Notes: a model not told the origin generated them from the letters alone. Counted from the stretch's first letter, positions 46,497-57,460 are shown. The stretch: 64,000 nucleotides of DNA from Paracidovorax oryzae ATCC 19882 (GCF_000687165.1 NZ_JMKU01000017.1:1-64000); one strand, 5' to 3'. Translations and numbers: made by a program.

Positions 46497-47573
46497 ATGC
46501 AGGTTTTCAATTGCGACCAGTGCGGTCACCTCGTTTTCTTCGACAGCGTCCAGTGCCTGCACTGCGGCGCGAAGCTGGCCTTCCTGCCTGACCAGCTCAC
46601 CATGGCGGCGCTGGTGCCCGCGGTGTCCGGACTGCAGGGTGATACCGATTTGTGGCAGCGGGTGCCGTCGCGCCGCCAGGGCAGCGCCTCGCCGCTGTAC
46701 CGGATGTGCCATAACCGGATCGCGCACGCCGCGTGCAACTTCGCGGTAGCCGCCGATGACCCGCAGCAGCTGTGCAGGTCGTGCCGCCAGACACGCATCC
46801 TTCCCGACCTCTCCGAACCTGCCAACCTGCGCCGCTGGAAGCAGATCGAGCATGCCAAGCGGCAGCTCTACTACACCCTCGCGCGCCTGGGCCTGCAGCC
46901 CGCGCCCGACGGCGCCAGTCCGGTCTTCGAGTTCCTGGCGGACCAGCCCGGCCATCCCGTGATGACGGGGCATGCAGCCGGAACCATCACGCTGAATGTG
47001 GCCGAGGCGGACGATGACGAACGCGCCAGGCTGCGGCTCGCGCTGCACGAGCCCTACCGCACCCTGCTCGGCCACCTGAGGCACGAGTCGGGCCATTTCT
47101 ACTGGGACCACCTGCTGCTGGAATCGGGCCGGCTGGAGGAGTTTCGCTCGGTGTTCGGCGACGAACGCCAGGACTACGCCGCGGCCCTGCAGGCCTATTA
47201 CGCCAGCAGCCCGCACCTGGGCGGATGGCGCGAGCGCCACGTGAGCGCCTATGCCACCGCCCACCCCTGGGAGGACTGGGCAGAAACCTGGGCCCACTAC
47301 CTGCACATGGTCGATCTGCTGGAGACCGCCTCCAGCTACCACACGGGCCTGGAAATCCCGGAAAGCGGCGTGGTGCAGACCTACCGCGTGGGCAATCCGT
47401 TCGCCACGGACCGGCCGGATTTCGAGGCCATGGTGCAGGAATGGGTGCCGCTGACGCTGCTGCTCAACAGCCTGAACCGGAGCCTGGGCCAGCAGGACGC
47501 CTATCCCTTCGCCCTGTCGTCCGGGGCGCTGGCCAAGCTGCGCTTCGTGCACGACATCGTCCACGCCGCCTGA
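46497..47573 (+). CDS. Zinc-ribbon putative metallopeptidase (COG4307/DUF2248 type)
   Basis: 358 residues. The N-terminus is a zinc ribbon (C6, C9, C20, C23); a second Cys set (C71, C80, C93, C96) may bind another zinc. A large catalytic-like domain carries H196-E-S-G-H200 with downstream acidic residues (WEDWAETWAHYLH), as in zincin metalloproteases. No signal peptide is present, so it is cytoplasmic. Family members are annotated as putative zinc-binding metallopeptidases without known substrate. Confidence 0.85.
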   Translation: MQVFNCDQCGHLVFFDSVQCLHCGAKLAFLPDQLTMAALVPAVSGLQGDTDLWQRVPSRRQGSASPLYRMCHNRIAHAACNFAVAADDPQQLCRSCRQTRILPDLSEPANLRRWKQIEHAKRQLYYTLARLGLQPAPDGASPVFEFLADQPGHPVMTGHAAGTITLNVAEADDDERARLRLALHEPYRTLLGHLRHESGHFYWDHLLLESGRLEEFRSVFGDERQDYAAALQAYYASSPHLGGWRERHVSAYATAHPWEDWAETWAHYLHMVDLLETASSYHTGLEIPESGVVQTYRVGNPFATDRPDFEAMVQEWVPLTLLLNSLNRSLGQQDAYPFALSSGALAKLRFVHDIVHAA

Positions 47574-47597
47574 GCCCCGCGCGGGCCCGAAGGGGCG

Positions 47598-48101
47598 TCA
47601 GCCCGCCGGGGCCATCGCCCGGACCCTGTCGGCGAGCCGCTGGCAGACCCCGGGGGACACGAACTTGTCCACTTCGCCGCCGAGCAGGGCGATCTCGCGC
47701 ACGAACGTGCTGCTGATGAACTGGTACTTGTCGCTCGGCGTGAGGAAGACGGTCTCGACCTCGGGCATGAGGCTGCGGTTCATGCCGGCGAGCTGGAATT
47801 CATAGTCGAAGTCGGTGACGGCACGCAGGCCGCGCACCATGGCCTTGCCGCCGCGCGCGACCACGAAGTCGCGCAACAGGCCTGAAAAGCTTTCCACCTG
47901 CACCTGGGGATAGGGCCGGACCGCCTCGCGCACCATCTCGATGCGCTCCTCCAGGCTGAACAGCGTTTTCTTGTGGTGGCCCGCGGCGACCGCCACGATC
48001 ACGCTGCCGAACAGCTGCGTGGCGCGGCGCACCACATCCTCGTGGCCCAGCGTGATGGGATCGAAAGTGCCGGGATAGACGGCGATGACGTTCTGGACCA
48101 T
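47598..48101 (-). CDS. coaD: Phosphopantetheine adenylyltransferase
   Basis: 167 residues. CoaD forms dephospho-CoA from 4'-phosphopantetheine and ATP. The nucleotidylyltransferase motif YPGTFDPITLGHEDVV, the RGLRAVTDFDYEFQLAGMN segment and FISSTFVREIALLGG are conserved. It lies downstream of rsmD on the same strand, the usual pairing. The ATG at 48101 fits the family start. Confidence 0.97.
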   Translation of the reverse strand: MVQNVIAVYPGTFDPITLGHEDVVRRATQLFGSVIVAVAAGHHKKTLFSLEERIEMVREAVRPYPQVQVESFSGLLRDFVVARGGKAMVRGLRAVTDFDYEFQLAGMNRSLMPEVETVFLTPSDKYQFISSTFVREIALLGGEVDKFVSPGVCQRLADRVRAMAPAG

Positions 48102-48239
48102 GGCGGGCGGATCTCCTGGATTGAAGGCAGTCGGTTGGAGCGGATTATTGCGGCGCTCCTGCGCCCCCAGCCAGCCGGGCGCGAAAAGCCGCATCCGGCC
48201 CATGGCCCCTGGCATGGCGCCTTGCCACGCGAGGCGACG

Positions 48240-48869
48240 CTAAAGCTTGCGGATCAGGTGGGCATGCACCGCGCCCGCCCGCAGATGGCGATGGATGACA
48301 AGGCCCAGGGGTGCCAGCACCGCATCGTCCCAGGGCTGCGGCGCCTCGAGGTAGATGAATCCATCCTCCGCGAGCACCGGAACGGCAGCCGCCAGGGCCG
48401 TTTCGAACAGCCCGCCGTCGAAAGGCGGATCGAGCAGCACCAGGTGCGCCGAGCCCGGCGCCCGCTGGCGCAGGACGGCCACGCCGTCGCCCCGCTGCAC
48501 CCGCGCCGCCGTGGCACCCAGTTTTTCGCAGGAACGCCGCAGCTGATCGGCCAGGCCTGCATCGCTTTCCACCAGCAGCACCTCCACTGCTCCGCGGGAT
48601 GCAGCCTCCAGCCCGAGCGCGCCCGTGCCGGCGAAGGCATCGATGCAGCGCCATCCCGCAAGGTCCTGCCCCAGCCAGTTGAACAGTGTTTCCCGCACCC
48701 GGTCCGGCGTGGGCCGCAGCCCCGGGCGCGACGGCACCGGCAGCCGGGTGCGCTTCCAGAGCCCGCCGATGATGCGCACCTCTCCCGCACCGGCGTGCCC
48801 GCCCTGCCGGGCGCTGGAGGCCGCCGCGGGCCGCTGGGGCGCCGCGGGCTTGCGTGGCGCCGGGCTCAT
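48240..48869 (-). CDS. rsmD: 16S rRNA (guanine(966)-N(2))-methyltransferase RsmD
   Basis: 209 residues. The SAM-binding segment is CIDAFAGTGALGLEAASRGA and the catalytic DPPF motif is LVLLDPPFDGG. The first 30 residues are a basic Pro/Ala-rich tail before VRIIGGLWKRTRLPVP, the normal N-terminus of the family. The start overlaps the stop of the upstream M16 gene by four bases. Confidence 0.95.
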   Translation of the reverse strand: MSPAPRKPAAPQRPAAASSARQGGHAGAGEVRIIGGLWKRTRLPVPSRPGLRPTPDRVRETLFNWLGQDLAGWRCIDAFAGTGALGLEAASRGAVEVLLVESDAGLADQLRRSCEKLGATAARVQRGDGVAVLRQRAPGSAHLVLLDPPFDGGLFETALAAAVPVLAEDGFIYLEAPQPWDDAVLAPLGLVIHRHLRAGAVHAHLIRKL

Positions 48870-50227
48870 GGCGCGCTCCCGCCGACCACCACGGTCACCA
48901 TCCGTGCAGGCTGCAGCTTGCGCGCCATCGCCGCGCGGATGTCCTCCGCGGTCAACGCTTCCACCCGGTCGGTCCAGTGCTCGAGATAGTCGAGCGGCAG
49001 GTCATTCCAGGCAATGTTCACGACGTTCCCGAGCAGCTTGCGGTTGCTGTCGATGCGCAGCGCGAAGCCACCGATCAGGTTGTCCTTGGCGGCGCGCAAT
49101 TCCGCGGCCGTGGGACCTTCGGCAACGAAGCGGGCGAGCACATCGCGCGACACCTGCACGGCCTGCTCCGCCTGGTCCGGGCGCGTCTGCAGCGCGACGA
49201 GGAAGGGGCCGGCATCCAACCCCGGGGAGAACTGGCTGTACACGCTGTAGCTCAGTCCGCGCTTTTCTCGCACCTCCTCGGTCAGCCGCGACGTGAAGCC
49301 GCCGCCGCCCAGGATATGGTTGCCCACGAGCAGCGCAAGGAAATCGGGGTCCTTGCGTGGAAAGCTGGGCTGGCCGATCAGCACGTGCGCCTGGGCCGAG
49401 GCGAAGGGAATGCGCTCCTCCTGCGCCCGGGCCATCGGCTGCACGGGTGGCACCGGGGGCAGCGCGGCGCAGCCCGAGGCATCCGTGGCCGGCAGGCGCG
49501 ATAGCAGCGTCCGGGCCAGCGCGCGGGCCTGCTCCCGGTTCACGGCGCCCACGATGCTCACGCGCGCCCGGCAGGCCTGCAGGTAGCGGTCATGGAAGCT
49601 CTGCAGGTCCGCTGCCTCGATGCGCGCCAGCGTCTCCGGCGTGGCGCGCTGGCCATAGGGATGGGAGCCATAGACGGCCTGCGAGAAGGCCCTGGCGGCC
49701 ACCGTGCCGGGCCGTGTTTCGGCTTCCTTCAGCGAAGCGCTCCAGCGCGCTCGCTCGCGCTGCCAGATGTCCTGCGCGAAGGCCGGCTGGGCGATCTGCC
49801 GCGCGGCCAGGCGGGCGGCGCGGTCCAGCAGGCCGGCGTCGCTCAGCGAGCGCAGCCCGTAGCTGAAGCCGTCCCGCTCCGCGGACGCCTGCAGGCTCGC
49901 GCCCAGATCGGCCCAGGCCTCGCCCAGGGCGTTCTCGTCCATCGCGGGCTCGGCGCCATCGGCGCGCACGCCCTTGGACGACATGGCGGCCGCGGCGGCC
50001 GCCAGGCCGGCCTGCGGCGCGGGGTCGCGCCGTGCCCCGGCATCGAAATCGACCTGCACGTCCACCATCGGAATACCGGGGCTTTCGACGAGCCAGACAC
50101 GTGCGCCGCTGGGTTCGGTCCAATGCTGGATGGGCAGCAGCGCCCAGGCGGACTGTGCGGCCAGCAGGCCTGCCGCTGCCGCGAACGCCGCGCGGAGGGC
50201 GGCTTTTTTGATTGCAAAGTGCATCAT
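48866..50227 (-). CDS. M16-family peptidase-like protein, non-catalytic subunit
   Basis: 453 residues with a signal peptide (about 1-29). It has the two-domain M16 fold but no HxxEH motif; instead it keeps the C-terminal Arg/Tyr pair region (LTEEVREKRGLSYSVYSQ) typical of the non-zinc partner in heterodimeric M16 proteases. It follows the catalytic partner by 27 bases and is coupled to rsmD by a four-base overlap. Periplasmic location is expected. Confidence 0.9.
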   Translation of the reverse strand: MMHFAIKKAALRAAFAAAAGLLAAQSAWALLPIQHWTEPSGARVWLVESPGIPMVDVQVDFDAGARRDPAPQAGLAAAAAAMSSKGVRADGAEPAMDENALGEAWADLGASLQASAERDGFSYGLRSLSDAGLLDRAARLAARQIAQPAFAQDIWQRERARWSASLKEAETRPGTVAARAFSQAVYGSHPYGQRATPETLARIEAADLQSFHDRYLQACRARVSIVGAVNREQARALARTLLSRLPATDASGCAALPPVPPVQPMARAQEERIPFASAQAHVLIGQPSFPRKDPDFLALLVGNHILGGGGFTSRLTEEVREKRGLSYSVYSQFSPGLDAGPFLVALQTRPDQAEQAVQVSRDVLARFVAEGPTAAELRAAKDNLIGGFALRIDSNRKLLGNVVNIAWNDLPLDYLEHWTDRVEALTAEDIRAAMARKLQPARMVTVVVGGSAP

Positions 50228-50254
50228 GGGAAATTCCTTCCGGCCGGCGGCTCG

Positions 50255-51709
50255 TCAGTGCATGCGGCCGTCGGCGCTCGCGGGCGCGGCGGGGCGGCGG
50301 GAACCGGGGGCCACCGGCTGAGGCACCAGGGTGGCCACAGTCAACTGGTCATCGCCAAAGTAGCGGGCAGCCACGGCCTGGACCTGGGCGGGAGTCACCT
50401 CGCGCAGCAATGCCAGCAGGCGCGCATCGGCATCCGGCGGAAGGCCCTGCACCCAGTTGCTTCCCAGGTCACTCGCCTGCGCCTGCAGCGAATCGCGCGC
50501 ATAGATGGTGGATGCCGCCCACTGCGTCTTCACGCGGGAGAGTTCGGCATCCCCCACCCCTTCGCGCGCCACGCGGGCCACCTCGGCCCGCAGCGCGGCC
50601 TCGACCTGCTGCGCCGTCTTGCCGCCCGCGGGAACGCCGCTCAGCAGGAACAGGCTCGGCCCCCGGCCCATGACGGAGGCCCCGCTGTCCGCTCCGTCGG
50701 CCACGCGGTCGGCCCCCTGGGTGAGAGAGCGCTCCAGCCGTGCGCCGTCATAGCCGCTCAGCACGCCCGAAAGCATCATCAGCGCCAGCGCATCGCGGTC
50801 GGAATCCGTGAGCTGCTCCAGCCGCTGCAGTCCCGGCACCCGGAACGCCAGCGCGACGAAGGCCTGTTCCGCAGGTGCCTTGAAATCGATGCGGCGCAGG
50901 CCGCGCTGCGCCGGCTCGGTGCGCGGCTTGCGCACCGGCACCGCTGCCGCGGGAATGCGGCCGTAGGTGTCATCGGCGAGCTTGCGGACGGCTTCCGGGT
51001 CCACGTCGCCGGCCACCACGATGGCGGCGTTCGCGGGCACATACCACTGGCGGTGGAACGCGCGCACATCGTCCGGCGTCATCGCATCGAGATCGCTCAT
51101 CCAGCCGACCACCGGCCTGCGGTACGGAGACGCGGTGAACACCGCGGCGTTGAGCTGCTCCATCAGGGCCGCGCGGGGCTGGTCGTCCGTGCGCATGCGC
51201 CGCTCCTCCTTGATGACCTCGATCTCCTTCTTGAACTCCGCGTCCGGCCACTGGTTGTGCGCGAACCGGTCGGACTCCAGCCGCATGACCTCCGCGAGGC
51301 GCTTCGCGGGAATCTGCTGGTAGTAGCCCGTGTAGTCGCGGCTGGTGAACGCGTTCTCCTGCCCTCCCAGTGCCGCCACGCGGCGCGAGAACTGGCCGGG
51401 CGGCACCGTCTTCGTGCCCTTGAACATCATGTGCTCCAGGGCGTGGGCCACGCCCGATGTGCCGTCCACCTCGTCCATCGAACCGACCCGCACCCACACC
51501 ATGTGCACCGCGGTGGGGGCACGCCGGTCGGTCTGCACGAACAGCTGCATGCCGTTGCGCAGCGTGTACTGGCGCACGCCGGGCACCTGGGCTCCGGGCT
51601 GGGCGCCTTGCGCCGACGCAGGCGAAGGATGGGACGTGGTGGTGGCAGGGGCCTGGGCCCCGGCGTGAACGCAGGCCAGCAGGCCCAGGAGGGTAAGTGC
51701 GCGTTTCAT
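50255..51709 (-). CDS. M16-family zinc metalloprotease, catalytic subunit
   Basis: 484 residues with a signal peptide (about 1-19). The inverted zinc motif H89-A-L-E92-H93 (HALEHMMFKGT) is intact and the downstream Glu ligand lies in the AEVMRLESDRF region. Together with the inactive partner encoded next it should form a periplasmic oligopeptide-degrading heterodimer. It is divergent from ftsY with only 29 bases between the starts. Confidence 0.92.
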   Translation of the reverse strand: MKRALTLLGLLACVHAGAQAPATTTSHPSPASAQGAQPGAQVPGVRQYTLRNGMQLFVQTDRRAPTAVHMVWVRVGSMDEVDGTSGVAHALEHMMFKGTKTVPPGQFSRRVAALGGQENAFTSRDYTGYYQQIPAKRLAEVMRLESDRFAHNQWPDAEFKKEIEVIKEERRMRTDDQPRAALMEQLNAAVFTASPYRRPVVGWMSDLDAMTPDDVRAFHRQWYVPANAAIVVAGDVDPEAVRKLADDTYGRIPAAAVPVRKPRTEPAQRGLRRIDFKAPAEQAFVALAFRVPGLQRLEQLTDSDRDALALMMLSGVLSGYDGARLERSLTQGADRVADGADSGASVMGRGPSLFLLSGVPAGGKTAQQVEAALRAEVARVAREGVGDAELSRVKTQWAASTIYARDSLQAQASDLGSNWVQGLPPDADARLLALLREVTPAQVQAVAARYFGDDQLTVATLVPQPVAPGSRRPAAPASADGRMH

Positions 51710-51738
51710 AGAATGGGTGCGATTCTAAGAACCTGCCA

Positions 51739-53034
<1,296 letters not shown>

Positions 53035-53087
53035 GGCAGGGCCCACCCGGGAAACGGAGCTTGGGGCGGATTCCCGGCGAAGCTTCG

Positions 53088-53858
53088 TCAGTTGGACCAG
53101 CCTCCGTCGATCAGGTGGATGGCGCCGGTGGTGAAGGACGACTCGTCGCTCGCCAGGTACACCACGAGCGCGGCCACTTCCTCGGGGAGGCCCACGCGGC
53201 CGGTCGGCTGCCGTGCCACGAAGGCGGCCCGGACTTCGGCCTCGCCGGCGCCGGAGCGCGCGGCCTGCTCCCGGATGCGCCCCCGCAGCGAGGGTGACTC
53301 GATGGTGCCCGGGCAGATGGCGTTGCAGCGGATCCCCTTCTGCACATAGTCGGTCGCCAGCGCCTTCGTCAGACCGATCACCGCGCCCTTGGAGGCGCCA
53401 TAGGCGAACCGGTTGGGCACGCCCTTTACGCTGGACGCCGCCGAGGCCATGTTGATGATGCAGCCGCCGCCCCCTACCAGCATGAATGGCAGGTAGGCAC
53501 GGATGGTGCGGTACATGGACTTGACGTTCAGGTCGAACGTCAAGTCCCAGTCCCCCTCCCCACACGCGAGGATGTCGCCCTGGTGCACGTAGCCCGCGCA
53601 GTTGAACAGCACGTCCAGCCGGCCCGTGTGCAGGGCGAAGGCGTTGACCGCCTCGCTGTCCAGCACGTCCAGGCGGGCCGTTCGCAGAGATGCGCAGCCC
53701 TCGGCGGCGGCTTCGGCGGCGAGTTGGGCCAGCGCCTGGTCATCGATGTCCGTGGCCCAGACCTCGGCCCCCTCGCGCGCCATCGCCAGGGCGCTGGCCC
53801 TGCCGATACCCTGGCCCGCCGCGGTGACCAGGACGGTTTTTCCTTGCAGACGTTGCAT
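53088..53858 (-). CDS. SDR-family NAD(P)-dependent oxidoreductase
   Basis: 256 residues from the ATG at 53858, chosen for AAAGGAG five bases upstream. Classical SDR features are complete: TAAGQGIG cofactor loop (12-19), NCAG (87-90), and the catalytic Asn111, Ser139, Tyr153 and Lys157 (YGASK). Asp37 after the second strand suggests NAD rather than NADP. It resembles 2-keto-3-deoxy-L-fuconate or 3-hydroxybutyrate dehydrogenase-type SDRs, but the substrate cannot be fixed. Divergent from the large BKACE-fusion gene across an AT-rich gap. Confidence 0.88.
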   Translation of the reverse strand: MQRLQGKTVLVTAAGQGIGRASALAMAREGAEVWATDIDDQALAQLAAEAAAEGCASLRTARLDVLDSEAVNAFALHTGRLDVLFNCAGYVHQGDILACGEGDWDLTFDLNVKSMYRTIRAYLPFMLVGGGGCIINMASAASSVKGVPNRFAYGASKGAVIGLTKALATDYVQKGIRCNAICPGTIESPSLRGRIREQAARSGAGEAEVRAAFVARQPTGRVGLPEEVAALVVYLASDESSFTTGAIHLIDGGWSN

Positions 53859-54202
53859 CGAAACTCCTTTGAAAAAAAGCCGAGCCCTTTCCGGCAAAAA
53901 TAATCCCCTTCCTCGAACGGCGCCATGTCAACCGACAAAAAGGGACCGATTCCACCGGCGGCCCGCAATATTCTCCCCCTGGGCGGCCAGCGCAACACCT
54001 CGCCATGAAAATCGGCTTGCCGGGTGGCGTTCCAGCCTGGCGCCGTCGATACGCGACCATCATGAAAACAAAAAAATAAAGCATAAAAAAACCATTTATC
54101 CATAACATAATGAGTTCCACACATTCGTTCCGGCGCAGATTCATTCCCGGCAATCCTCCCCGTTGAATAATCCGGCCCTCGCAATCAACGAGCCGGGGAT
54201 CC
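53859..54202. other. 344-base AT-rich divergent intergenic region
   Basis: No gene is visible. The stretch 54050-54120 is strikingly A/T-rich (long A runs, CATAACATAATGAG) compared with the GC-rich surroundings. It must hold the promoters of the leftward SDR gene and the rightward fusion gene. CATAAT at 54106-54111 is a candidate -10 for the rightward gene. The composition is consistent with acquired DNA or a curved/nucleoid-protein-bound promoter; neither is proven. Confidence 0.6.
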
Positions 54203-57200
54203 GTGCACGAGATATTCATTACCGCAGCCCCGGTGGGCGCTGTGCCGCGCAGCATCGAGCCGCTGGGGCCGAAATACCTTTCCGCAGCGCTGGTGCGGCA
54301 TATCGGCGGCCTGGAAGCGGCACTCGAGAGCCGCAACGGATGGGAGCCCGTGGCGCCGGGTGGCCTGCTGGCGAGCGAATCCACCCGGATTCCAGCAGGC
54401 GCGGATTTCCTCCGGGCCATCGCCCCCACGGCGGAACAGCTCGAACGCTGGCGCCGCGAGGCCGGACTGCACGCGCGGGACGGCGTCTTCCAGTACCACC
54501 CGGACGGCCCGGTCCTGCGGCAGCTGGATGCGGCGTGGTTCGCCAGGATCGGCTCCGAAAAAGCCTCGAGGGAGCTGGTGGTGCATCTGACGGGCCAGGG
54601 CTGGACCAGCGACGGAGCGGGCGGCCTGGCGTGGCCTCATGCCGGCGCGGTGGAGTCGTACATTCCGCCCGACCTGGTCCACCAGCTCCATTCCTGCGGC
54701 ACCGGCGTGGTGGAAGGGCTCGCCGATGCCGGCTGGTGCCACGCCGGCACGGGCTTCGCGCTGTCGGGCAAGGGCGCCACCTGCTGGCTGCCGGTCGCGC
54801 CCGCCGCCATCGTGGACGAATGCGTGGCGGCTGTCCGGGAAGGCGCCGCCATCCTCCATCTGCACACCCGCGAGCGTGGCGGGCAGGCATGGAAGCTGCC
54901 CTGGTCGTCCCTGTCGCTGCCCACGGGCCCGCAACCCAACCGCATCGTCCCGGACGACTACGAGGCCATCGTCCCGCGCCTGCGCGCACAGGTTCCGCTG
55001 GCCATCCTCAATCTCTCCACCAGCGTGCGGGGCGGCGGGGACTCCGACAGCGCCATCCGCCGCGAGCACCTCAGGCCCTACGAACCTGACGGCACGCCCC
55101 CGGAACTCTCCTCGCTCAGCCCGGGCGAAGTGCTGTTCCAGTCCGGTGGGGGATACCTCAACACCCCGGACTTCCTGCAGCGGCAGCTGGACCATGCGCG
55201 CACGCTTGGCATCCGCCCCGAGATCGAGGTCTTCAACCACACGATCCTGCAGAACACGCTGGAAGATTTCAGGCCGCGCCTGGAAGAAGCCGGAAGCCCG
55301 TGCCTGCTGATGCTGGTGGCCGGCGTGGACCAGTACCGCCGCGCCGGCGAGGCTTTCGAGGACGACTCCCTCATCCCCGCCGTGCAACGCCAGGCCATCT
55401 TCGCGCTGCTGCAGGCCGGTGACGCCCCCGGTATCGACCGTGCACTGGACATGGCCGCGGCCGCGCTGGCGCCGGTGGTGGAGCAGATAAGGCACCGGCT
55501 TCCCACGGCCCGGATCTCCGTGCTGATGCCGGGCCCGATGCAGCAACTGCTGCCCCGCCTGGCCGTGCGCCTGCAGCTCGACGGTGTGCGCGTGGGCCTG
55601 GAAGATGGCCTGACGGTGCCGGACCGGAACGTCCCGGGAGGCCTGCGCAAGGGACGGACCGCGGAACAGGTGCGCTGGCTCCGCGAAGAGCTGGAAGCGC
55701 TCGGCTGCCGCGTGCTCTCCGCCGAAGCCACCCGGCAGGCACTGCGCATGCCCTCCTCGGTGGAAACCCTGTTACTCGGGGCCATGGAGGCCACGGCATC
55801 CCTCGCTGGCGCCGGCGGCCCCGAGCCCGCGAGTCCGATGGAAGCGCTGGTGCACGCCCTGGCGCCATTGCGACCCGCGTTCGAGCGCCGCGAGCAATGG
55901 CTGCGCGCGCAGCTGTCGCGCCACGGCCGCGGAGACCCCGCCAACGCGGCGGCCACCGCCCGCGACCTCATCCGGCAGGCGGGCCTGTACGTACGCTATT
56001 TCATCGAGGAGCGGGAACGCTACCCCATGCAGGGCGCGCGCGCGTTCCGCAACCCCTACGAGATCCAGCCGCTCAACCATGCATGGGAGCTGCTGCTGGA
56101 AGCCGGGCAGGACGCATCGTTCTACGAGGAAGCGCTGCAACGGCTGGCTGCCCGTGCAGGCGTGGCTCCCGGCAGCTTCCTGGCCCCGCCGTCGCAGAGG
56201 AAGGGGCGGGACCTGCGGTTCATCGAATACATCGCCTCCCTGCCCTGCCGCCTCGGCCAGGACCGTATGGAGGTGGAGCACTTCGGGCTGCGCCGGCTTC
56301 AGGGCTACAACGCCTTCATGGCGAATCTCTTCCTGGGCATGGAAGAAGCATACCGGGGCCTGCGCGCGCGCAGTGAAGCCGAGCCCAAATCGCAAGGCAT
56401 CCTGGCGTTCCATGCCGATACGGGGGACACCATCGATCCCCGCAACCTGCAGGACGAGCTCGGCAGGAGCCAGTGGGTCGTGCTGCCCTGCACCACCGAC
56501 ACCCACTACGCGGAAGGCATCCGGCAGGCCAACAAACTCGCCGCGGCCTTTCTCTCGTTCCTGCGGATCGTCGTGCCTTCCCATGCCGCTGCGCTGCACG
56601 TGATCGGCTTCGTGCATGCCGGGCAGGACCATGAGGGATTGCCGCTGGTCGAGGCCAGCCTGCTGCACCACCGGTTCCTGCTGGGAACCGACCGGCATGC
56701 CGGCATCGTCAGCCACGCCTCGCGGCTGCTCTACGAAGCCATCCTGCTTCCACGGCTGGTGCAGGAACCCGAACGCCTGATGCGCCGCATGGATGGCACC
56801 GTGGCGCGCGCCGCCGGCTTGCCACTTCATGAAGACGGCAGCGCTGCCCGCCGCGTCGATCCACGGGCGGTCGCGGGAACGCCGCCCCTGCGGTTCCTGG
56901 CCCACAGTTCCGGCATCGCGGCCCTGCAGCAGATGGACAACGCCATGCGCCAGGACATGGAGGCGCTGGGCTACTCCGCCCTGGAGCAGAAGACCCTGTT
57001 CCACCGCAACGTCGTGGTGTCTTTCGCATCGACGGCGGACATCCGCACGGACCTGCCAGGCACCCCGACCGTGGACATCACTGCCTACAACGATGTGCGC
57101 AGCATGGCGGGGACCACCACGCCCGACTACGCCCTGGGCGACAGTCACCGCAGGGCCCAGGCGCGCGCCGCCCGGGCTGCGGGATACCGCTACGAGGCCA

Positions 57201-57460
57201 CGCGCTGGAAGCTCATCGAGCACGCCGGTGGAAAGACCCTGTTGAGGCGCATGGGGGTGTTCCTCCAGGACGACCCTGCCCGCCTGGACGACGGCCATGC
57301 GCTCCGCCGCTACCTGCAGGGTGCTCCGGACGAGATCCACCACCTGATCAGGCAACTGCACTGGAATTCCGACGCACCGCACTTCGACGGGACACTGCGG
57401 CGCATGGCCCCACAGGAAGCCCTGCAGCCTCAGCCGCAGCAGCGACAGCATCGCCCCTGA
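54203..57460 (+). CDS. 1085-residue fusion: interrupted BKACE (DUF849) enzyme plus unknown C-terminal region
   Basis: Starts at GTG 54203. Residues 4-15 (IFITAAPVGAVP) match the first strand of beta-keto acid cleavage enzymes. The rest of that barrel resumes only at about 190 (PVAPAAIVDECVAAVREGAA), so about 180 residues are inserted. The zinc ligands look complete: His219 and His221 (HLHTRE) and Glu467 (VGLEDGL), with NHTIL and GRTAEQVRWLREELEALG also BKACE-like. Residues about 520-1085 match no family I know, although they look globular (RFIEYIASLPCRLGQDRMEV, FHADTGDTID). BKACEs condense a beta-keto acid with acetyl-CoA. Substrate and the role of the extra domains are unknown; the divergent SDR may act with it. 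Confidence 0.72.
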   Translation: MHEIFITAAPVGAVPRSIEPLGPKYLSAALVRHIGGLEAALESRNGWEPVAPGGLLASESTRIPAGADFLRAIAPTAEQLERWRREAGLHARDGVFQYHPDGPVLRQLDAAWFARIGSEKASRELVVHLTGQGWTSDGAGGLAWPHAGAVESYIPPDLVHQLHSCGTGVVEGLADAGWCHAGTGFALSGKGATCWLPVAPAAIVDECVAAVREGAAILHLHTRERGGQAWKLPWSSLSLPTGPQPNRIVPDDYEAIVPRLRAQVPLAILNLSTSVRGGGDSDSAIRREHLRPYEPDGTPPELSSLSPGEVLFQSGGGYLNTPDFLQRQLDHARTLGIRPEIEVFNHTILQNTLEDFRPRLEEAGSPCLLMLVAGVDQYRRAGEAFEDDSLIPAVQRQAIFALLQAGDAPGIDRALDMAAAALAPVVEQIRHRLPTARISVLMPGPMQQLLPRLAVRLQLDGVRVGLEDGLTVPDRNVPGGLRKGRTAEQVRWLREELEALGCRVLSAEATRQALRMPSSVETLLLGAMEATASLAGAGGPEPASPMEALVHALAPLRPAFERREQWLRAQLSRHGRGDPANAAATARDLIRQAGLYVRYFIEERERYPMQGARAFRNPYEIQPLNHAWELLLEAGQDASFYEEALQRLAARAGVAPGSFLAPPSQRKGRDLRFIEYIASLPCRLGQDRMEVEHFGLRRLQGYNAFMANLFLGMEEAYRGLRARSEAEPKSQGILAFHADTGDTIDPRNLQDELGRSQWVVLPCTTDTHYAEGIRQANKLAAAFLSFLRIVVPSHAAALHVIGFVHAGQDHEGLPLVEASLLHHRFLLGTDRHAGIVSHASRLLYEAILLPRLVQEPERLMRRMDGTVARAAGLPLHEDGSAARRVDPRAVAGTPPLRFLAHSSGIAALQQMDNAMRQDMEALGYSALEQKTLFHRNVVVSFASTADIRTDLPGTPTVDITAYNDVRSMAGTTTPDYALGDSHRRAQARAARAAGYRYEATRWKLIEHAGGKTLLRRMGVFLQDDPARLDDGHALRRYLQGAPDEIHHLIRQLHWNSDAPHFDGTLRRMAPQEALQPQPQQRQHRP

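Noticed and set aside
54124-54148. Imperfect PIP box (TTCGT-N15-TTCCC) before the BKACE-fusion gene
   Set aside because: The second half-site lacks the conserved G, no YANNNT box occurs 30-32 bases downstream, and the spacing would place the promoter at the start codon.
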